DNA of 64,000 nt from Labedaea rhizosphaerae (GCF_004362825.1 NZ_SNXZ01000001.1:558001-622000); one strand, 5' to 3'; positions 45,703 through 55,123 are shown, counted from the first letter of the stretch. Numbers and translations: made by a program. The notes: generated from the letters alone by a model not told the origin.

Positions 45703-46824
45703 TTAGGAGGCGCGTTGTAGCCAGGGTGGTGGGGTGAATACCGGCAGCCCGTTATCCATGTGCACCGACCATTCGGTGTGATGGATCAACCGATGGTGGT
45801 ATGGGCATACCAGCACGAGATTATCCAATGTCGTTGATCCGCCGTCTGCCCAATGCTGAATGTGGTGGGCGTGACATTGATGCGGTGTTCGCGCGCACCC
45901 GGGGGCGGCGCAGCCTTGGTCGCGGATGGCGAGGGCTCTGCGCAATCGCTTATCGGCCAGGCGTCGGGTTTCCCCGATATCCAGTGGCTGGGATTTGCTG
46001 TCGAGGACGATGGGGATGAGTTTCGCCTCGCACGCCACGCGGCGGGCCTGTTCTGGGGTCAGGGTGCGGGCGTCGTCGAGGATGGCCCGGCCGATGCGGG
46101 TTTGCAGGGTCTCCAGGGAGACCGTGACCGCGATGTGGGGGCGTTCGCCGCCTTCGGCGGGGGCTTGGCCGGAGTCGGCGGCGAACCCGATGATCTCGGC
46201 CAGCGCGTCGCCCTGCCGCTCGCTCAGGATCCGGTCATCCTGAGGCTGGGGCTTGGCCAGTGGGGAGAGCAGCGCGCGCAGCACGCTCGCGTCCTCGGTG
46301 CCGAGCCGGAACTGGCCTGACAGGGATCCGTCGCGGTGTTCGTAGAGGTCCAGCGTGTTCTGCGCGTCCACCACAGTCGGCTCGACCGGCTTGCGACCGT
46401 CGGGGTTCAGCGCGTCGACGATGCGCTTACCGAGGTGGATGAGCTGGGTCGGGTTGAACTCCCGAGCCAGCTCGGTCATGTCTACGTCGACCTGTTCGGC
46501 GTGCTCGACCGGGACGAGTTCCACCGCGGTGGCGATCTTGTCGACGTGCGCGCCAGAGATCTCCCCCGCGGCCATCGCCGCCCGCGCGGCAGGCAGCCGC
46601 GGCGGGATCGACTGGCCGGTGATCCCGACCTTCGGGCACAACAACTCGACGTGATGTTCAAGACGCTTGGCTTCAGGAGCGGTCAGATGCAGGACATCCT
46701 GCAGAAACCGCCACAACTGGGGATACCCGGACTCTTTCCACTCCAGGTGGGAAATGTCGTCGAGCAGCTTCAACTCCAGTTGTCGCATCTGCGCGACAGT
46801 CGAGTTAAGCTCCCCCAGCTCCAT
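45703..46824 (-). CDS. DUF222-HNH endonuclease (REP13E12-type)
   Basis: A 373-residue protein. Residues ~30-250 match DUF222 (RAAMAAGEISGAHVDKIATA and the ARRVACEAKLIP stretch), and the end is an HNH nuclease: GCAAPGCARTPHQCHAHHIQ then HWADGGSTTLDNLVLVCPYH and HRLIHH, with paired Cys that bind a structural metal. This is the family of the repetitive 13E12 elements in mycobacteria. ATG at MELGELNST was chosen because the upstream open frame consists of the flanking repeat. With inverted repeats on both sides it probably forms a mobile or formerly mobile unit. The DNA-cleaving role is inferred from the motif. Confidence 0.85.
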   Translation of the reverse strand: MELGELNSTVAQMRQLELKLLDDISHLEWKESGYPQLWRFLQDVLHLTAPEAKRLEHHVELLCPKVGITGQSIPPRLPAARAAMAAGEISGAHVDKIATAVELVPVEHAEQVDVDMTELAREFNPTQLIHLGKRIVDALNPDGRKPVEPTVVDAQNTLDLYEHRDGSLSGQFRLGTEDASVLRALLSPLAKPQPQDDRILSERQGDALAEIIGFAADSGQAPAEGGERPHIAVTVSLETLQTRIGRAILDDARTLTPEQARRVACEAKLIPIVLDSKSQPLDIGETRRLADKRLRRALAIRDQGCAAPGCARTPHQCHAHHIQHWADGGSTTLDNLVLVCPYHHRLIHHTEWSVHMDNGLPVFTPPPWLQRAS

Positions 46825-46892
46825 ACCCCGATCATACCACAACAAACGACCAAACGGCCTAATCGAAGAATGGTGGAATATTCCGGTTCTTC

Positions 46893-47060
46893 CACGCAGC
46901 CCAGCCACCACCGGGACCACCCGCAAACGGCAGGAAACAACGCAACGCAACCATTCAACCGGCCACCCAAGCAACGCAAACCGCCGGCACCGTTGGCAAG
47001 GGTGTTCGCCGCCCCGACCCGAGACCAACCCAACCACCCGGCGGCGAACACCCGCGGCAG
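46893..47060 (-). repeat. Right copy of the inverted repeat flanking the HNH gene
   Basis: Read on the minus strand it begins CTGCCGCGGGTGTTCGCCGC, as does the left copy on the plus strand, so both copies face inward. The internal 14-base inverted repeat is at 47000-47013 and 47040-47053. The HNH start codon lies about 70 bases inside, after an AT-rich stretch (46825-46890) likely to hold its promoter. Confidence 0.75.
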
Positions 47061-47103
47061 CCGCCCTTAATAGCTCCTAATCGAGCCCCAAGCGCCAGAG
47101 ACC

Positions 47104-47916
47104 TCAGGCGAACTCGGCCAACACGGCATCCGTGAACGGCGTCCACGCCCCGACCGCCCACGGCCCGAAGTCCTTGTCCGTCAACGCAACGCAAGCCAGC
47201 TTCGCCGCTGGGTCGACCCACAGGAACGTCCCCGACTGTCCAAAGTGGCCGAACGTGGCGGGCGAGCTGTTCTTGCCGGTCCAATGTGGACTCTTGTGGT
47301 CACGCAGCTCGAAGCCCAGACCCCAGTCGTTCGGCTTCTGCATCCCGTATCCCGGCAGCACGCCGTTCAACTCCGGGAACGCCACCGACGTCGCCTCCTC
47401 GACCGTCGCCGAATCGACGAGCGTGGGCGCCTGCAGCTCGGCCGCGAACACCGCCAGGTCATCGCAACTGGACTCGGCCCCGGCCCCGGCGGATCCGACA
47501 AGGCGCGTCGAAGTCATCCCCAGCGGCTGGCAGACCGCTTGGTCGAGGTACTCCGCGAACGCGATCCCCGACGCCCGCGCGACCGTCTCGGCCAGCACCG
47601 CGAAGCCGGTGTTGGAGTAGATCCGCCGCGTCCCCGGCAACGCCTGCTGCTGCTCGGTGTCGAAGGCCAGCCCGGAGGTGTGCGCGATCAGGTGCCGCAC
47701 GGTCGAACCGTCGGGACCAGCCGGGTCGGTCCACTCGACGGCACCCTCCTCGACCGCGATCAGCACGGCGTACGCGCTCAGCAACTTCGTCACCGACGCC
47801 AGCGGGAACACCCGCCCGCCGTCGCCGTACCGGCCGATCACGTCGCCCCCGGACGCGACGACCGCGACCGCCGCGTTGTCCACCGGCCACGACTCGATCA
47901 AGCGCGCGCTGTCCAT
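47104..47916 (-). CDS. Beta-lactamase-fold serine hydrolase
   Basis: A 270-residue class C/PBP4-like enzyme. Nucleophile motif SVTK (PLASVTKLLSAYAVLIAVEE) near residue 45, second motif YSN (RRIYSNTGFAVLAETV) and a third-region HFGQSGTFLWVDP. These are the SxxK and YxN residues that acylate and hydrolyse esters, amides or D-peptides. No signal peptide is seen, so it is probably cytosolic and more likely an esterase or peptidase than a beta-lactamase. ATG at MDSARLIES chosen; GTG/ATG alternatives lie three codons upstream. Confidence 0.88.
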   Translation of the reverse strand: MDSARLIESWPVDNAAVAVVASGGDVIGRYGDGGRVFPLASVTKLLSAYAVLIAVEEGAVEWTDPAGPDGSTVRHLIAHTSGLAFDTEQQQALPGTRRIYSNTGFAVLAETVARASGIAFAEYLDQAVCQPLGMTSTRLVGSAGAGAESSCDDLAVFAAELQAPTLVDSATVEEATSVAFPELNGVLPGYGMQKPNDWGLGFELRDHKSPHWTGKNSSPATFGHFGQSGTFLWVDPAAKLACVALTDKDFGPWAVGAWTPFTDAVLAEFA

Positions 47917-47926
47917 GCGCCGCACC

Positions 47927-48472
47927 CTATGACACCAGCCGGTCCCGGACTTCCATCAGTGCGAACCCCAGCAGGTTCGTGCCGCGCCAGGTCGACGGGG
48001 TGGTCGCGCGCGGGTCGTCGGCCGCGAGCCCGATCCCCCACACCGGGTCCACCGGGCTCGCCTCGACCAGCACCGCGTCGCCGGTGCCCACGAGGAACTT
48101 GCCCAGGTCGTCGTGCTGATCGAACTTGGCCAGGTTCCCGCGCACCACGATGTCGAAGGCCGCCGCCTGCCAGGTCTCGTCGTCGAAACCGCGCACGGTC
48201 CGGCCCAGCTTCTTGGCCGCCGCCGGTTCGTCGGTCTCAAGGATCTTCATCGCGGCTTCCTCGTCGCCGAACAGCCGTGCCTTGCCGACCATCATGAAGT
48301 GCTCGGCGGTCGCGAACCGCTCACCACCGACCACGAACGCGGCGGGCCACCACTGGCTCAGGCAAGCGGTCCCGATGCGCCCGTCCTTGCGCGGCCGGTG
48401 CCCCCAGAACCGCACGTACTCGATGTTCTCCCCGGCGGCTTCCCGCCGCACCAACTCCGCCACCCGGTCCAC
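47927..48472 (-). CDS. NADAR-family protein
   Basis: A 181-residue protein with the NADAR pattern: VRFWGHRPRKDGRIGTACLS, QWWPAAFVVGGERFATAEHF with the conserved W and E, MMVGKARLFGDEEAAMKIL, and RGNLAKFDQHDDLGKFLVGT. NADAR proteins hydrolyse N-glycosidic bonds in riboflavin-pathway intermediates or ADP-ribosylated molecules, either for repair or in NAD-related defence. The start is GTG. It is ten bases upstream of the serine hydrolase on the same strand. Confidence 0.9.
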   Translation of the reverse strand: MDRVAELVRREAAGENIEYVRFWGHRPRKDGRIGTACLSQWWPAAFVVGGERFATAEHFMMVGKARLFGDEEAAMKILETDEPAAAKKLGRTVRGFDDETWQAAAFDIVVRGNLAKFDQHDDLGKFLVGTGDAVLVEASPVDPVWGIGLAADDPRATTPSTWRGTNLLGFALMEVRDRLVS

Positions 48473-48492
48473 GGGCGCACCCTAACCGCGGC

Positions 48493-49035
48493 TCAGGCCT
48501 GAGCGGCGCGCGCCGCGCTCTCGATGGCCGCGCACCGGGCGATGGCGTCCTTGCTCGGCGGGGCCGCGCCGTCGACGCCCACCGCGCCGTCGATCGACTC
48601 CCGCAGGATGTCGGCGTGGCCGGCGTGCCGGGTGGTCTCGGTGATCATGTGGAGCAGCACGCCGAAGAGCGTCACCTCGGGCTTGCGCCACCACGACACC
48701 CGCCCGGGCGCGTCGAGCGGGAGGCCCTCGATCGTCGCGTCGGTGTGCGCCCACACCGAGCGGTAGAACTCGACGACCTCGGTGCGCGACTCGTGCTCGG
48801 TCGCCCACAGGTCGGTGCCGCGCGGAGGCAGCGGCCGCGGGAACGGCCGGTCGAAGACCTCACCGAAGTAGCGGGCCTCCCAGGTCGCGAGGTGTTTGAC
48901 CAGGCCGAGCAGGTTGGTGCCGGTGGGCGTCAGCGGCCGGCGCACGTCGTACTCGGAAAGCCCGTCGAGCTTCGCGAGCACCGCGCCGCGGACGAACCGC
49001 AGTTCTTCGTGCAGGGTGGCTTTCACATTGATCAA
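48493..49035 (-). CDS. DinB/DUF664-fold protein
   Basis: A 180-residue four-helix protein: LRFVRGAVLAKLDGLSEYDV, TNLLGLVKHLATWEARYFGE with the first metal His, and LLHMITETTRHAGHADILRE with the two further His residues. These three His are the usual DinB metal site. In actinobacteria such proteins are mycothiol-dependent transferases or have unknown roles. It starts ten bases after the coxG-like gene's stop on the same strand. Confidence 0.88.
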   Translation of the reverse strand: MINVKATLHEELRFVRGAVLAKLDGLSEYDVRRPLTPTGTNLLGLVKHLATWEARYFGEVFDRPFPRPLPPRGTDLWATEHESRTEVVEFYRSVWAHTDATIEGLPLDAPGRVSWWRKPEVTLFGVLLHMITETTRHAGHADILRESIDGAVGVDGAAPPSKDAIARCAAIESAARAAQA

Positions 49036-49045
49036 AGCTGATCAC

Positions 49046-49783
49046 TCACCGCCGTCGCCGGATGATCAGGAAGATGATGAGCGCCAGCAGCGCGGCGGCC
49101 ACCGGAGCTGCTCGCTTCGCGACCGACGCGCCGGCGAACTCCATCAGGTCGATGGGCTCCGACGTCGGCTGCGGTTCGACGAGCCGGGGCTTGGCGGCGG
49201 CGGACTCAGCGGCAGGCGTCTCGGCGGCGGGCTTCTCGGCGGCGGGCGGCGGCTCGGCCTTCTCGGCCGCCGACTGCCCCGGCGCCTCCTCAGCCGGAAC
49301 CGAGGACGAGGACGCGGCCGGCGCCGAGGAAGCATCAGGGGTCGTGCCGAGCTTGGCCGCCAGGCATTCCGAGAACGCGTTGAGGATCTTCCCGCCGACC
49401 TCGGCGATGAGCCCACGGCCGAACTGGGCGGGCCGGCCGGTGATCGCCAGGTCGGTGTGCACCGTGCCCTCGGTGCCGTCGTCCACCGACGCGAGGGTCA
49501 CCGTCACCGTGGCCGCGGCGGTGCCGTTGCCCCGGGAGTCCTTGCCGGAGGCCTTGATCACCACCTTGCGGGCGGCTTCGTCCTGCTCCAGGAACTCGCC
49601 GGAACCCTTGTACAGCAACGAGATCGGCCCCAGCTTCACCTTCACCGTGCCGGCGAAGGTGTCGCCTTCGACGCTGGTGAGCGTCGCACCGGGCATGCAC
49701 GGCGCCACCCGCTCGGGGTCGAGCACCGCCTGCCACACGGTGTCGATCGGGGCGGGGACTTGGAACTTGTGCTCGAGCTGCAC
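49046..49783 (-). CDS. coxG: CoxG-like SRPBCC protein with C-terminal membrane anchor
   Basis: A 245-residue protein. Residues 1-145 match CoxG (LEHKFQVPAPIDTVWQAVLD, CMPGATLTSVEGDTF, YKGSGEFLEQDEAARKVV, GKILNAFSECLA). A ~70-residue Ala/Pro/Glu linker follows, then a final helix VAAALLALIIFLIIRRRR, so it is tail-anchored. In Oligotropha CoxG helps attach CO dehydrogenase to the membrane. GTG start after GGAGG. A terminator-like hairpin separates it from coxM, so it may be expressed at a lower level or on its own. Confidence 0.88.
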   Translation of the reverse strand: MQLEHKFQVPAPIDTVWQAVLDPERVAPCMPGATLTSVEGDTFAGTVKVKLGPISLLYKGSGEFLEQDEAARKVVIKASGKDSRGNGTAAATVTVTLASVDDGTEGTVHTDLAITGRPAQFGRGLIAEVGGKILNAFSECLAAKLGTTPDASSAPAASSSSVPAEEAPGQSAAEKAEPPPAAEKPAAETPAAESAAAKPRLVEPQPTSEPIDLMEFAGASVAKRAAPVAAALLALIIFLIIRRRR

Positions 49784-49808
49784 GGTCGGGCCTCCTTGAG
49801 AAAACGAC

Positions 49809-49843
49809 CGGGGTGGTGTCCGTTCTACCCGGACACCACCCCG
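49809..49843 (-). terminator. Intrinsic terminator between coxM and coxG
   Basis: A perfect 14-base stem, CGGGGTGGTGTCCG at 49809-49822 with its complement at 49830-49843 and a seven-base loop. On the transcribed strand it is followed three bases later by TTTTC. It lies just after the coxM stop. Confidence 0.8.
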
Positions 49844-49856
49844 TTCGCACATCTGA

Positions 49857-50711
49857 TCAGGAACCGGCGGCGGCCGCTACTGCCCGTCCGGTCAGTACCT
49901 CGGCGAGGTGCTTGCGGTAGCGCTCGTCGGCATTGCCGTCGGCGGTCGGGCTGGTGCCCTCGGCGGCGTGCGCGGCCGCCGCCTTGATGGACTCGGCGTT
50001 GGCGGGCTGCCCGACCAGGGCGTTCTCCACGCCGGTGGCCCGAACCGGCGTCGCCGCCATGTTCGTCAGGGCGACCCGGGCCTCGGCGATGGTGCCGCCG
50101 TCGGCCCGCACACAAGCCGCGACGCCGACGATCGACCACGCCTGCGCGACGCGGTTGAACTTCTCGTAGTGCGCGCCCCAGCCGGTGTGCTTGGGCACGC
50201 GCACCTCGACCAGCAGCTCGTCGGGCTGCAACGCCGTGGTGAAGAAGTCCACGAAGAACTCCGCCGCGGGCACGGTCCGCCGCCCGGACGGCCCGGCGAT
50301 CACGAACTCCGCGCCCAGGGCCACGGCCGGGGCCGGTAGGTCACCGGCGGGGTCGGCGTGCGCGAGGGCGCCGCCGAACGTGCCGCGGTGGCGGACCTGC
50401 GGGTCGGCGACCGTGTCCGTCGCCAGCTTGATCAGCTCCGCGTGCTCGGCGACCAGCGGGTCGCGTTGCACCTCGTAGTGCGTGGTCATGGCGCCGATCA
50501 CGATCGCGTCGCCGTCCTCGCGCACGCCCCGCATGTCGCCGACCTTGCGCAGGTCGACGATCGTGGTCGGCGCGGCCAGGCGCATCCGCAGCACCGGCAG
50601 CAGGCTCTGCCCGCCGGCCAGCACCTTCGCGTCCTCGCCCGCCTCGGCGAGCGCGCGCACCGCCTCGTCGACGCCGGCCGGGGCCACGTAGTCGAAGTTC
50701 GCCGGAATCAC
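49857..50711 (-). CDS. coxM: CO-dehydrogenase-type FAD subunit
   Basis: A 284-residue flavoprotein subunit. The FAD motifs are VLAGGQSLLPVLRMRL near residue 32 and TFGGALAHADPAGDLPA near 110, and a CO-DH flavin C-terminal domain follows (WSIVGVAACVRADGGTIAEA). It passes electrons from the iron-sulfur subunit to the quinone pool. The GTG overlaps the coxL stop as GTGA. Confidence 0.92.
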   Translation of the reverse strand: MIPANFDYVAPAGVDEAVRALAEAGEDAKVLAGGQSLLPVLRMRLAAPTTIVDLRKVGDMRGVREDGDAIVIGAMTTHYEVQRDPLVAEHAELIKLATDTVADPQVRHRGTFGGALAHADPAGDLPAPAVALGAEFVIAGPSGRRTVPAAEFFVDFFTTALQPDELLVEVRVPKHTGWGAHYEKFNRVAQAWSIVGVAACVRADGGTIAEARVALTNMAATPVRATGVENALVGQPANAESIKAAAAHAAEGTSPTADGNADERYRKHLAEVLTGRAVAAAAGS

Positions 50712-53158
50712 TGCTGACCTCCTGGCACGTCGATCGAGCCGAGACCGCCGCCGGACTCGCTGCCGAGACCGCCCGCGTCGGACGGTCCGCCGTTGATGGC
50801 CGTCCACACGCGCATCGGCGTGGTCGGCATTTCGATGTCGTTCACGCCGAAGTGCCGCACCGCGTCGACCACGGCGTTGACCACCGCGGGCGTCGAGGCG
50901 ATCGTGCCGGCCTCACCGACACCCTTGACGCCCAACGGGTTCGTCGTGGACGGCGTCTCGGTGCGGTCGGTGGTGAACGAGGGAAGGTCGGCCGCCGAGG
51001 GCAGCAGGTAGTCGGCGAACGTGCCGCTCTGCAGCGTGCCGCTCTCGTCGTACACGGCCTCCTCGTAGAGCGCCTGCGCGATGCCCTGCGCGAGCCCGCC
51101 GTGCACCTGGCCGTCGGCGATCAACGGGTTGACCACGACGCCGATGTCGTCGACGCACACGTACTTGCGCAACGTGACGCGGCCGGTCTCGGTGTCCACG
51201 TCGACCGCCGCGAGGTGCGTGCCGTGCGGGAACGAGAAGTTCTCCGGGTCGTAGACGGCCTCGGAGTCCAGCGTCGGCTCCACGCCGTCGGGCAGGTCGT
51301 GCGCGGCGAACACCGCGAGCGCGATGTCCTGGATCGCCGTGGACTTGTCGGTACCCCTGACGGTGAACTTGCCGTTCGCGAACTCGAGGTCGTCTTCTGA
51401 GGCTTCCATCATGTGCGCGGCGATCGGCTTCGCCTTGGCGATCACCTTCTCCGCCGCCTTGACCACGGCGATGGCGCCGACCGCGAGCGAACGCGAACCG
51501 TAGGTGTCCAGCCCCTTGTGCGAGGACTGGGTGTCGCCGTGGAGCACCTCGACGTCCTCGAACGGCACGCCCAGCTGGTCGGCGACGATCTGGCTCCACG
51601 CCGTCTCGTGGCCCTGCCCGTGCGGCGAGGAACCGGTGATGACCTCGACCTTGCCGGTGGGCAGCATCCGGATCGCACCGTGCTCCCAACCGCCGGCGCC
51701 GTAGTCCAGCGAGCCGAGCACGCGTGACGGCGCGAGCCCGCACATCTCGGTGAACGTCGAGATGCCGATGCCCAGCTGCACCGGGTCGTTCCGGTCGCGG
51801 CGTTCCTTCTGCTCGCGGCGCAGGCCGTCGTAGTCGAAGAGCTCCATCGCCTTCGACGTCGCGGCCTCGTAGTTGCCGCTGTCGTAGGTCAGCCCGCACA
51901 CCGTCGTGAACGGGAACTCCTCGTGCTTGATCCAGTTCTTCTCACGCAACTCCATCGGGTCCATGCCGAGCTCGACCGCGAGCTCGTCCATGATCCGCTC
52001 GATGGCGAAGGTGGCCTCCGGACGACCGGCGCCGCGGTAGGCGTCGGTGATCGTCTTGTTGGTGAACACGTTCGTGCACGCGAACCGGTACGCGGGGAAC
52101 TTGTAGATCGCGTTGAACATGAACGCACCCAGGATCGGCACGCCCGGCGCGACCAGGCCCAGGTAGGCACCCATGTCGGCGATCAGGTCGACCTTGAGGC
52201 CGGTGACCGTGCCGTCGCGCTTGGCCGTGATGGTGATGTCCTGGATCTGGTCCCGGCCGTGGTGCGCGGTCATCATGCATTCCGAGCGCGTCTCGGTCCA
52301 CTTGACCGGCTTGTTCAGCTTCCGCGCGACCGTCACCGTCAGCAGTTCCTCGGGCAGCACGCCGATCTTGCCGCCGAACCCGCCGCCGACGTCCGGCGCG
52401 ATGACCCGGATCTTGTGCTCCTCGATGCCCAGCGTCAGCGCCGTCATCGTGCGCAGGATGTGCGGGACCTGGGTGGCCGACCACATGGTCAGCTGGCTGC
52501 TGGTCGGGTCGACCAGCACCGAGCGCGGCTCCATGAACGCCGGGACCAGGCGCTGCTGGCGGAACCGGCGGGTGACGGTGACCTCGGCGTCGCGGATCGC
52601 GTCCTCGACGCTCGCGCCCGTGCCCGCCTCGCCGGAGTCGAACACCCAGAGGGCGTTCTTGTTGGTCTCCAGGTCGGGGTGCACGAGGTCGGCGCCGTCC
52701 TTGAGCGCCTCCTCGATGTCGAGCACCACGGGCAGGTCCTCGTAGTCGACCTCGATGGCCTCCATGGCGTCGCGGGCCTCGGCGGCGCTGCGCGCGATCA
52801 CCACGGCGACGCCCTCACCGGCGAAGTTCACCGTGTCGGCGGCGAGCATCGGGCGGCGCGGGGCCTTCATGTCCGGGGTGATCGGCCACGCGCACGGCAT
52901 GCCGATCGAGCTCTCGGGGTCGACGTCCTTGGCCGTGTAGACGGCGACGACGCCGCGCATCTTCTTCGCCTCGGTCGTGTCGATCGAGGTGATCTTGGCG
53001 TGCGCCATGGGGCTGCGCAGGATCGTCGCGTGGAGCATGCCCGGGACGGTCAGGTTGTCGGTCCAGCGGGTCCGGCCGGTGATCAGCCGCGCGTCCTCCT
53101 TGCGCAGCCGGGCCTTGCCGATCTCCGGTTCGATGGTCGCGGTCATGTGGTCACTCAC
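50708..53158 (-). CDS. coxL: Molybdenum hydroxylase large subunit, form II CoxL type
   Basis: An 816-residue molybdopterin-cytosine-dinucleotide subunit. Landmarks: [33 protein letters not shown], the active-loop motif [10 protein letters not shown] near residue 380, and [15 protein letters not shown] with the catalytic Glu near 765. AYRGAGR is the form II signature; true CO dehydrogenases (form I) have AYxCSFR, so CO oxidation is possible only at low rate and other aldehyde, purine or aromatic substrates are likely. Start GTG overlaps coxS by eight bases; ATG four codons later is the alternative. Confidence 0.92.
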   Translation of the reverse strand: MSDHMTATIEPEIGKARLRKEDARLITGRTRWTDNLTVPGMLHATILRSPMAHAKITSIDTTEAKKMRGVVAVYTAKDVDPESSIGMPCAWPITPDMKAPRRPMLAADTVNFAGEGVAVVIARSAAEARDAMEAIEVDYEDLPVVLDIEEALKDGADLVHPDLETNKNALWVFDSGEAGTGASVEDAIRDAEVTVTRRFRQQRLVPAFMEPRSVLVDPTSSQLTMWSATQVPHILRTMTALTLGIEEHKIRVIAPDVGGGFGGKIGVLPEELLTVTVARKLNKPVKWTETRSECMMTAHHGRDQIQDITITAKRDGTVTGLKVDLIADMGAYLGLVAPGVPILGAFMFNAIYKFPAYRFACTNVFTNKTITDAYRGAGRPEATFAIERIMDELAVELGMDPMELREKNWIKHEEFPFTTVCGLTYDSGNYEAATSKAMELFDYDGLRREQKERRDRNDPVQLGIGISTFTEMCGLAPSRVLGSLDYGAGGWEHGAIRMLPTGKVEVITGSSPHGQGHETAWSQIVADQLGVPFEDVEVLHGDTQSSHKGLDTYGSRSLAVGAIAVVKAAEKVIAKAKPIAAHMMEASEDDLEFANGKFTVRGTDKSTAIQDIALAVFAAHDLPDGVEPTLDSEAVYDPENFSFPHGTHLAAVDVDTETGRVTLRKYVCVDDIGVVVNPLIADGQVHGGLAQGIAQALYEEAVYDESGTLQSGTFADYLLPSAADLPSFTTDRTETPSTTNPLGVKGVGEAGTIASTPAVVNAVVDAVRHFGVNDIEMPTTPMRVWTAINGGPSDAGGLGSESGGGLGSIDVPGGQQ

Positions 53159-53678
53159 CTCCGGCGGCGTGGCTGGGGGTGCGCTCGTCGACGCGTTCGG
53201 CCTCGGGGCCCGCGCCGGGACGCATGTGGTGGGCCGCGTCCCGCACCGCCTTCACGATGTTCTGGTAGCCGGTGCAGCGGCAGAGGTTGCCCTCCAGCCC
53301 TTCGCGCACGGCCTTCTCGTCCGGGTCCGGGTTGTCGGCGAGCAGGTCGACCGACTGCATGATCATCCCGGGGGTGCAGAACCCGCACTGCAGGGCGTGG
53401 TTGTCGTGGAACGCCTGTTGCACCGGGTGCAGCGTGCCGTCGCGGGCGAGGCCTTCGATGGTGGTCACCTCGCTGCCGTCGGCCTGCACCGCCAGCACCG
53501 AGCAGGACTTGATGCTGTGCCCGTCGAGGTGGACGGTGCACGCGCCGCAGTTGCTGGTGTCGCAGCCGATGACGGTGCCGGTCTTGCCCAGCCGTTCACG
53601 CAGGTACTGCACGAGGAGCATGCGTGGCTCTACATCATCGGAGTACTCGGTTCCGTCCACGGTCACGGTGATGCGCAT
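53151..53678 (-). CDS. coxS: CO-dehydrogenase-type [2Fe-2S] subunit
   Basis: A 175-residue iron-sulfur subunit. The plant-type cluster motif is [16 protein letters not shown] with a fourth Cys in [12 protein letters not shown], and the second cluster uses CGFCTPGM and [13 protein letters not shown]. It shuttles electrons from the molybdenum site to FAD. Its tail (residues 155-175) is longer than usual. It heads the coxS-coxL-coxM operon. Confidence 0.93.
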   Translation of the reverse strand: MRITVTVDGTEYSDDVEPRMLLVQYLRERLGKTGTVIGCDTSNCGACTVHLDGHSIKSCSVLAVQADGSEVTTIEGLARDGTLHPVQQAFHDNHALQCGFCTPGMIMQSVDLLADNPDPDEKAVREGLEGNLCRCTGYQNIVKAVRDAAHHMRPGAGPEAERVDERTPSHAAGGE

Positions 53679-53986
53679 GAGGCCTCCACGACGGTTCGTC
53701 CGCAGAACAACCGGCCCGACACCAGTACGTCAGTGATCGGGCTCACAGAGTGCAGCCTTCACCCCTGCGGCCATTCGGACAACCCCGTGTAGGCCACTCC
53801 GCCGGAATACACCCGACCGGACGGGGCACTTGTGACGAACCAACACGCTGACGCCCGGTACCTGTGGATCATCACAACGGCGATACCGCACGGTATGGCC
53901 TTGACCTGGGCATCTGTTACCTGCTCACCGAGTTGTGGACATACCCGGTGAGCGTTGTGCGGCGCGAGCGGAGTGTCGAACGCCGG
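53679..53986. promoter_or_regulatory. 308-base spacer between coxS and xdhC with two inverted repeats
   Basis: The coxS promoter should be at the left side of this gap. Two inverted repeats are visible: ATACCG-CA-CGGTAT at 53883-53896, a 6-2-6 palindrome that could be an operator, and GCTCACCG/CGGTGAGC at 53923-53930/53946-53953, which follows the xdhC stop on the transcribed strand by about 35 bases and may be a weak terminator. No gene is seen. Confidence 0.5.
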
Positions 53987-55123
53987 TCAGCGGATCCCAC
54001 CTTCGGCGGGCTCGTGGTGGATCTTGCCCGCGGTGTCGGCCAGGCGTGCGCCCGCGCCGCCCCAGCGCAACGAGATGATCTCCGCGGCGATCGACACGGC
54101 CGTCTCCTCGGGCGTGCGGGCGCCGAGGTCGAGCCCGATCGGCGACGCGAGCTTGGCCAGCTCCTGCTCGGCGACACCGGCCTCGCGCAGCCGCCGCATC
54201 CGGTCGTCGTGCGTGCGCCGCGAACCCATGGCGCCGACGTAGCCGAGCTTGGCCCGCAACGCGACTTCGAGCACCGGAACGTCGAACTTCGGGTCGTGGG
54301 TGAGCACGGTGACCACCGTGCGCTCGTCCACCCGGCCCGCCTCGATCTCGGCGGCCAGGTAGCGGTGCGGCCAGTCGACGACGACCTCGTGGGCCTGCGG
54401 GAACCGGCTGCTGGTGGCGAACACCGGCCGCGCGTCGCACACCGTGACCCGGTAGCCGAGGTAGCTGCCGAGACCGGCCATGGCGGCGGCGAAGTCGATG
54501 GCGCCGAACACCAGCAGGCGTGGCGGCGGCTCGAAGGAGTTGACGAACACGGACATGCCCTCGCCGCGCCGCTGTCCCTCGGGTCCGTAGTGGACGGTCG
54601 CGGTGCGGCCGGTGGCCAGCAGCCCGCGGGCGTCGTCGGCCACCGCGGCGTCCATCCGGGCGCTGCCCAGCGACCCGGCGATGCGGTCGGGCCAGACGAC
54701 CATGCGCTTGCCGACCATGGCCTCGTTCTCGTGCGCGACGATCGTGGCGAGCGCGACCGGGACCTCCGCCTCGACCGACTCGGCCAGCTCGACCAGCTCC
54801 GGGAAGCCCGCGCTGTCGACCGGCTCCACGTACACGTCGAGGATGCCGCCGCAGGTCAGCCCGACCGCGAACGCGTCGTCGTCGCTCACGCCGTAGCGCT
54901 GCAGCACAGGCTTGCCGCTCTCGACGACCTCCTGCGCCAGCTCGTAGACCGCGCCCTCGACGCAGCCGCCGGAGACGCTGCCGGTGACCGACCCGTCGGG
55001 GGCGACCAGCATCGCCGCGCCCGGCGAGCGGGGCGCCGAGGAGAAGGTCGCCACGACGGTGCCGAGGCCGACGGTCTCGCCGGCCCGGTAGCGACGGAGC
55101 AACTCGTCAAGGACGTCACGCAC
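53987..55123 (-). CDS. XdhC/CoxF-type molybdenum cofactor sulfuration/insertion factor
   Basis: A 378-residue protein of the XdhC_CoxI family. Near the N-terminus are GTVVATFSSAPRSPGAAMLV, VSGGCVEGAVYELAQEVV and TCGGILDVYVEP with the cofactor-binding cysteines. The C-terminal half is a Rossmann domain (LLVFGAIDFAAAMAGLGSYL, VTVLTHDPKFDVPVLEVAL, GYVGAMGSRRTHDDRM). The family binds molybdopterin and fits the sulfurated form into the hydroxylase. It overlaps the preceding VWA gene by eight bases. Confidence 0.92.
   Translation of the reverse strand: MRDVLDELLRRYRAGETVGLGTVVATFSSAPRSPGAAMLVAPDGSVTGSVSGGCVEGAVYELAQEVVESGKPVLQRYGVSDDDAFAVGLTCGGILDVYVEPVDSAGFPELVELAESVEAEVPVALATIVAHENEAMVGKRMVVWPDRIAGSLGSARMDAAVADDARGLLATGRTATVHYGPEGQRRGEGMSVFVNSFEPPPRLLVFGAIDFAAAMAGLGSYLGYRVTVCDARPVFATSSRFPQAHEVVVDWPHRYLAAEIEAGRVDERTVVTVLTHDPKFDVPVLEVALRAKLGYVGAMGSRRTHDDRMRRLREAGVAEQELAKLASPIGLDLGARTPEETAVSIAAEIISLRWGGAGARLADTAGKIHHEPAEGGIR

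Noticed and set aside
50708-53158. Calling the large subunit a true CO dehydrogenase
   Set aside because: The active loop is AYRGAGR, the form II signature, and lacks the AYxCSFR cysteine of form I enzymes.
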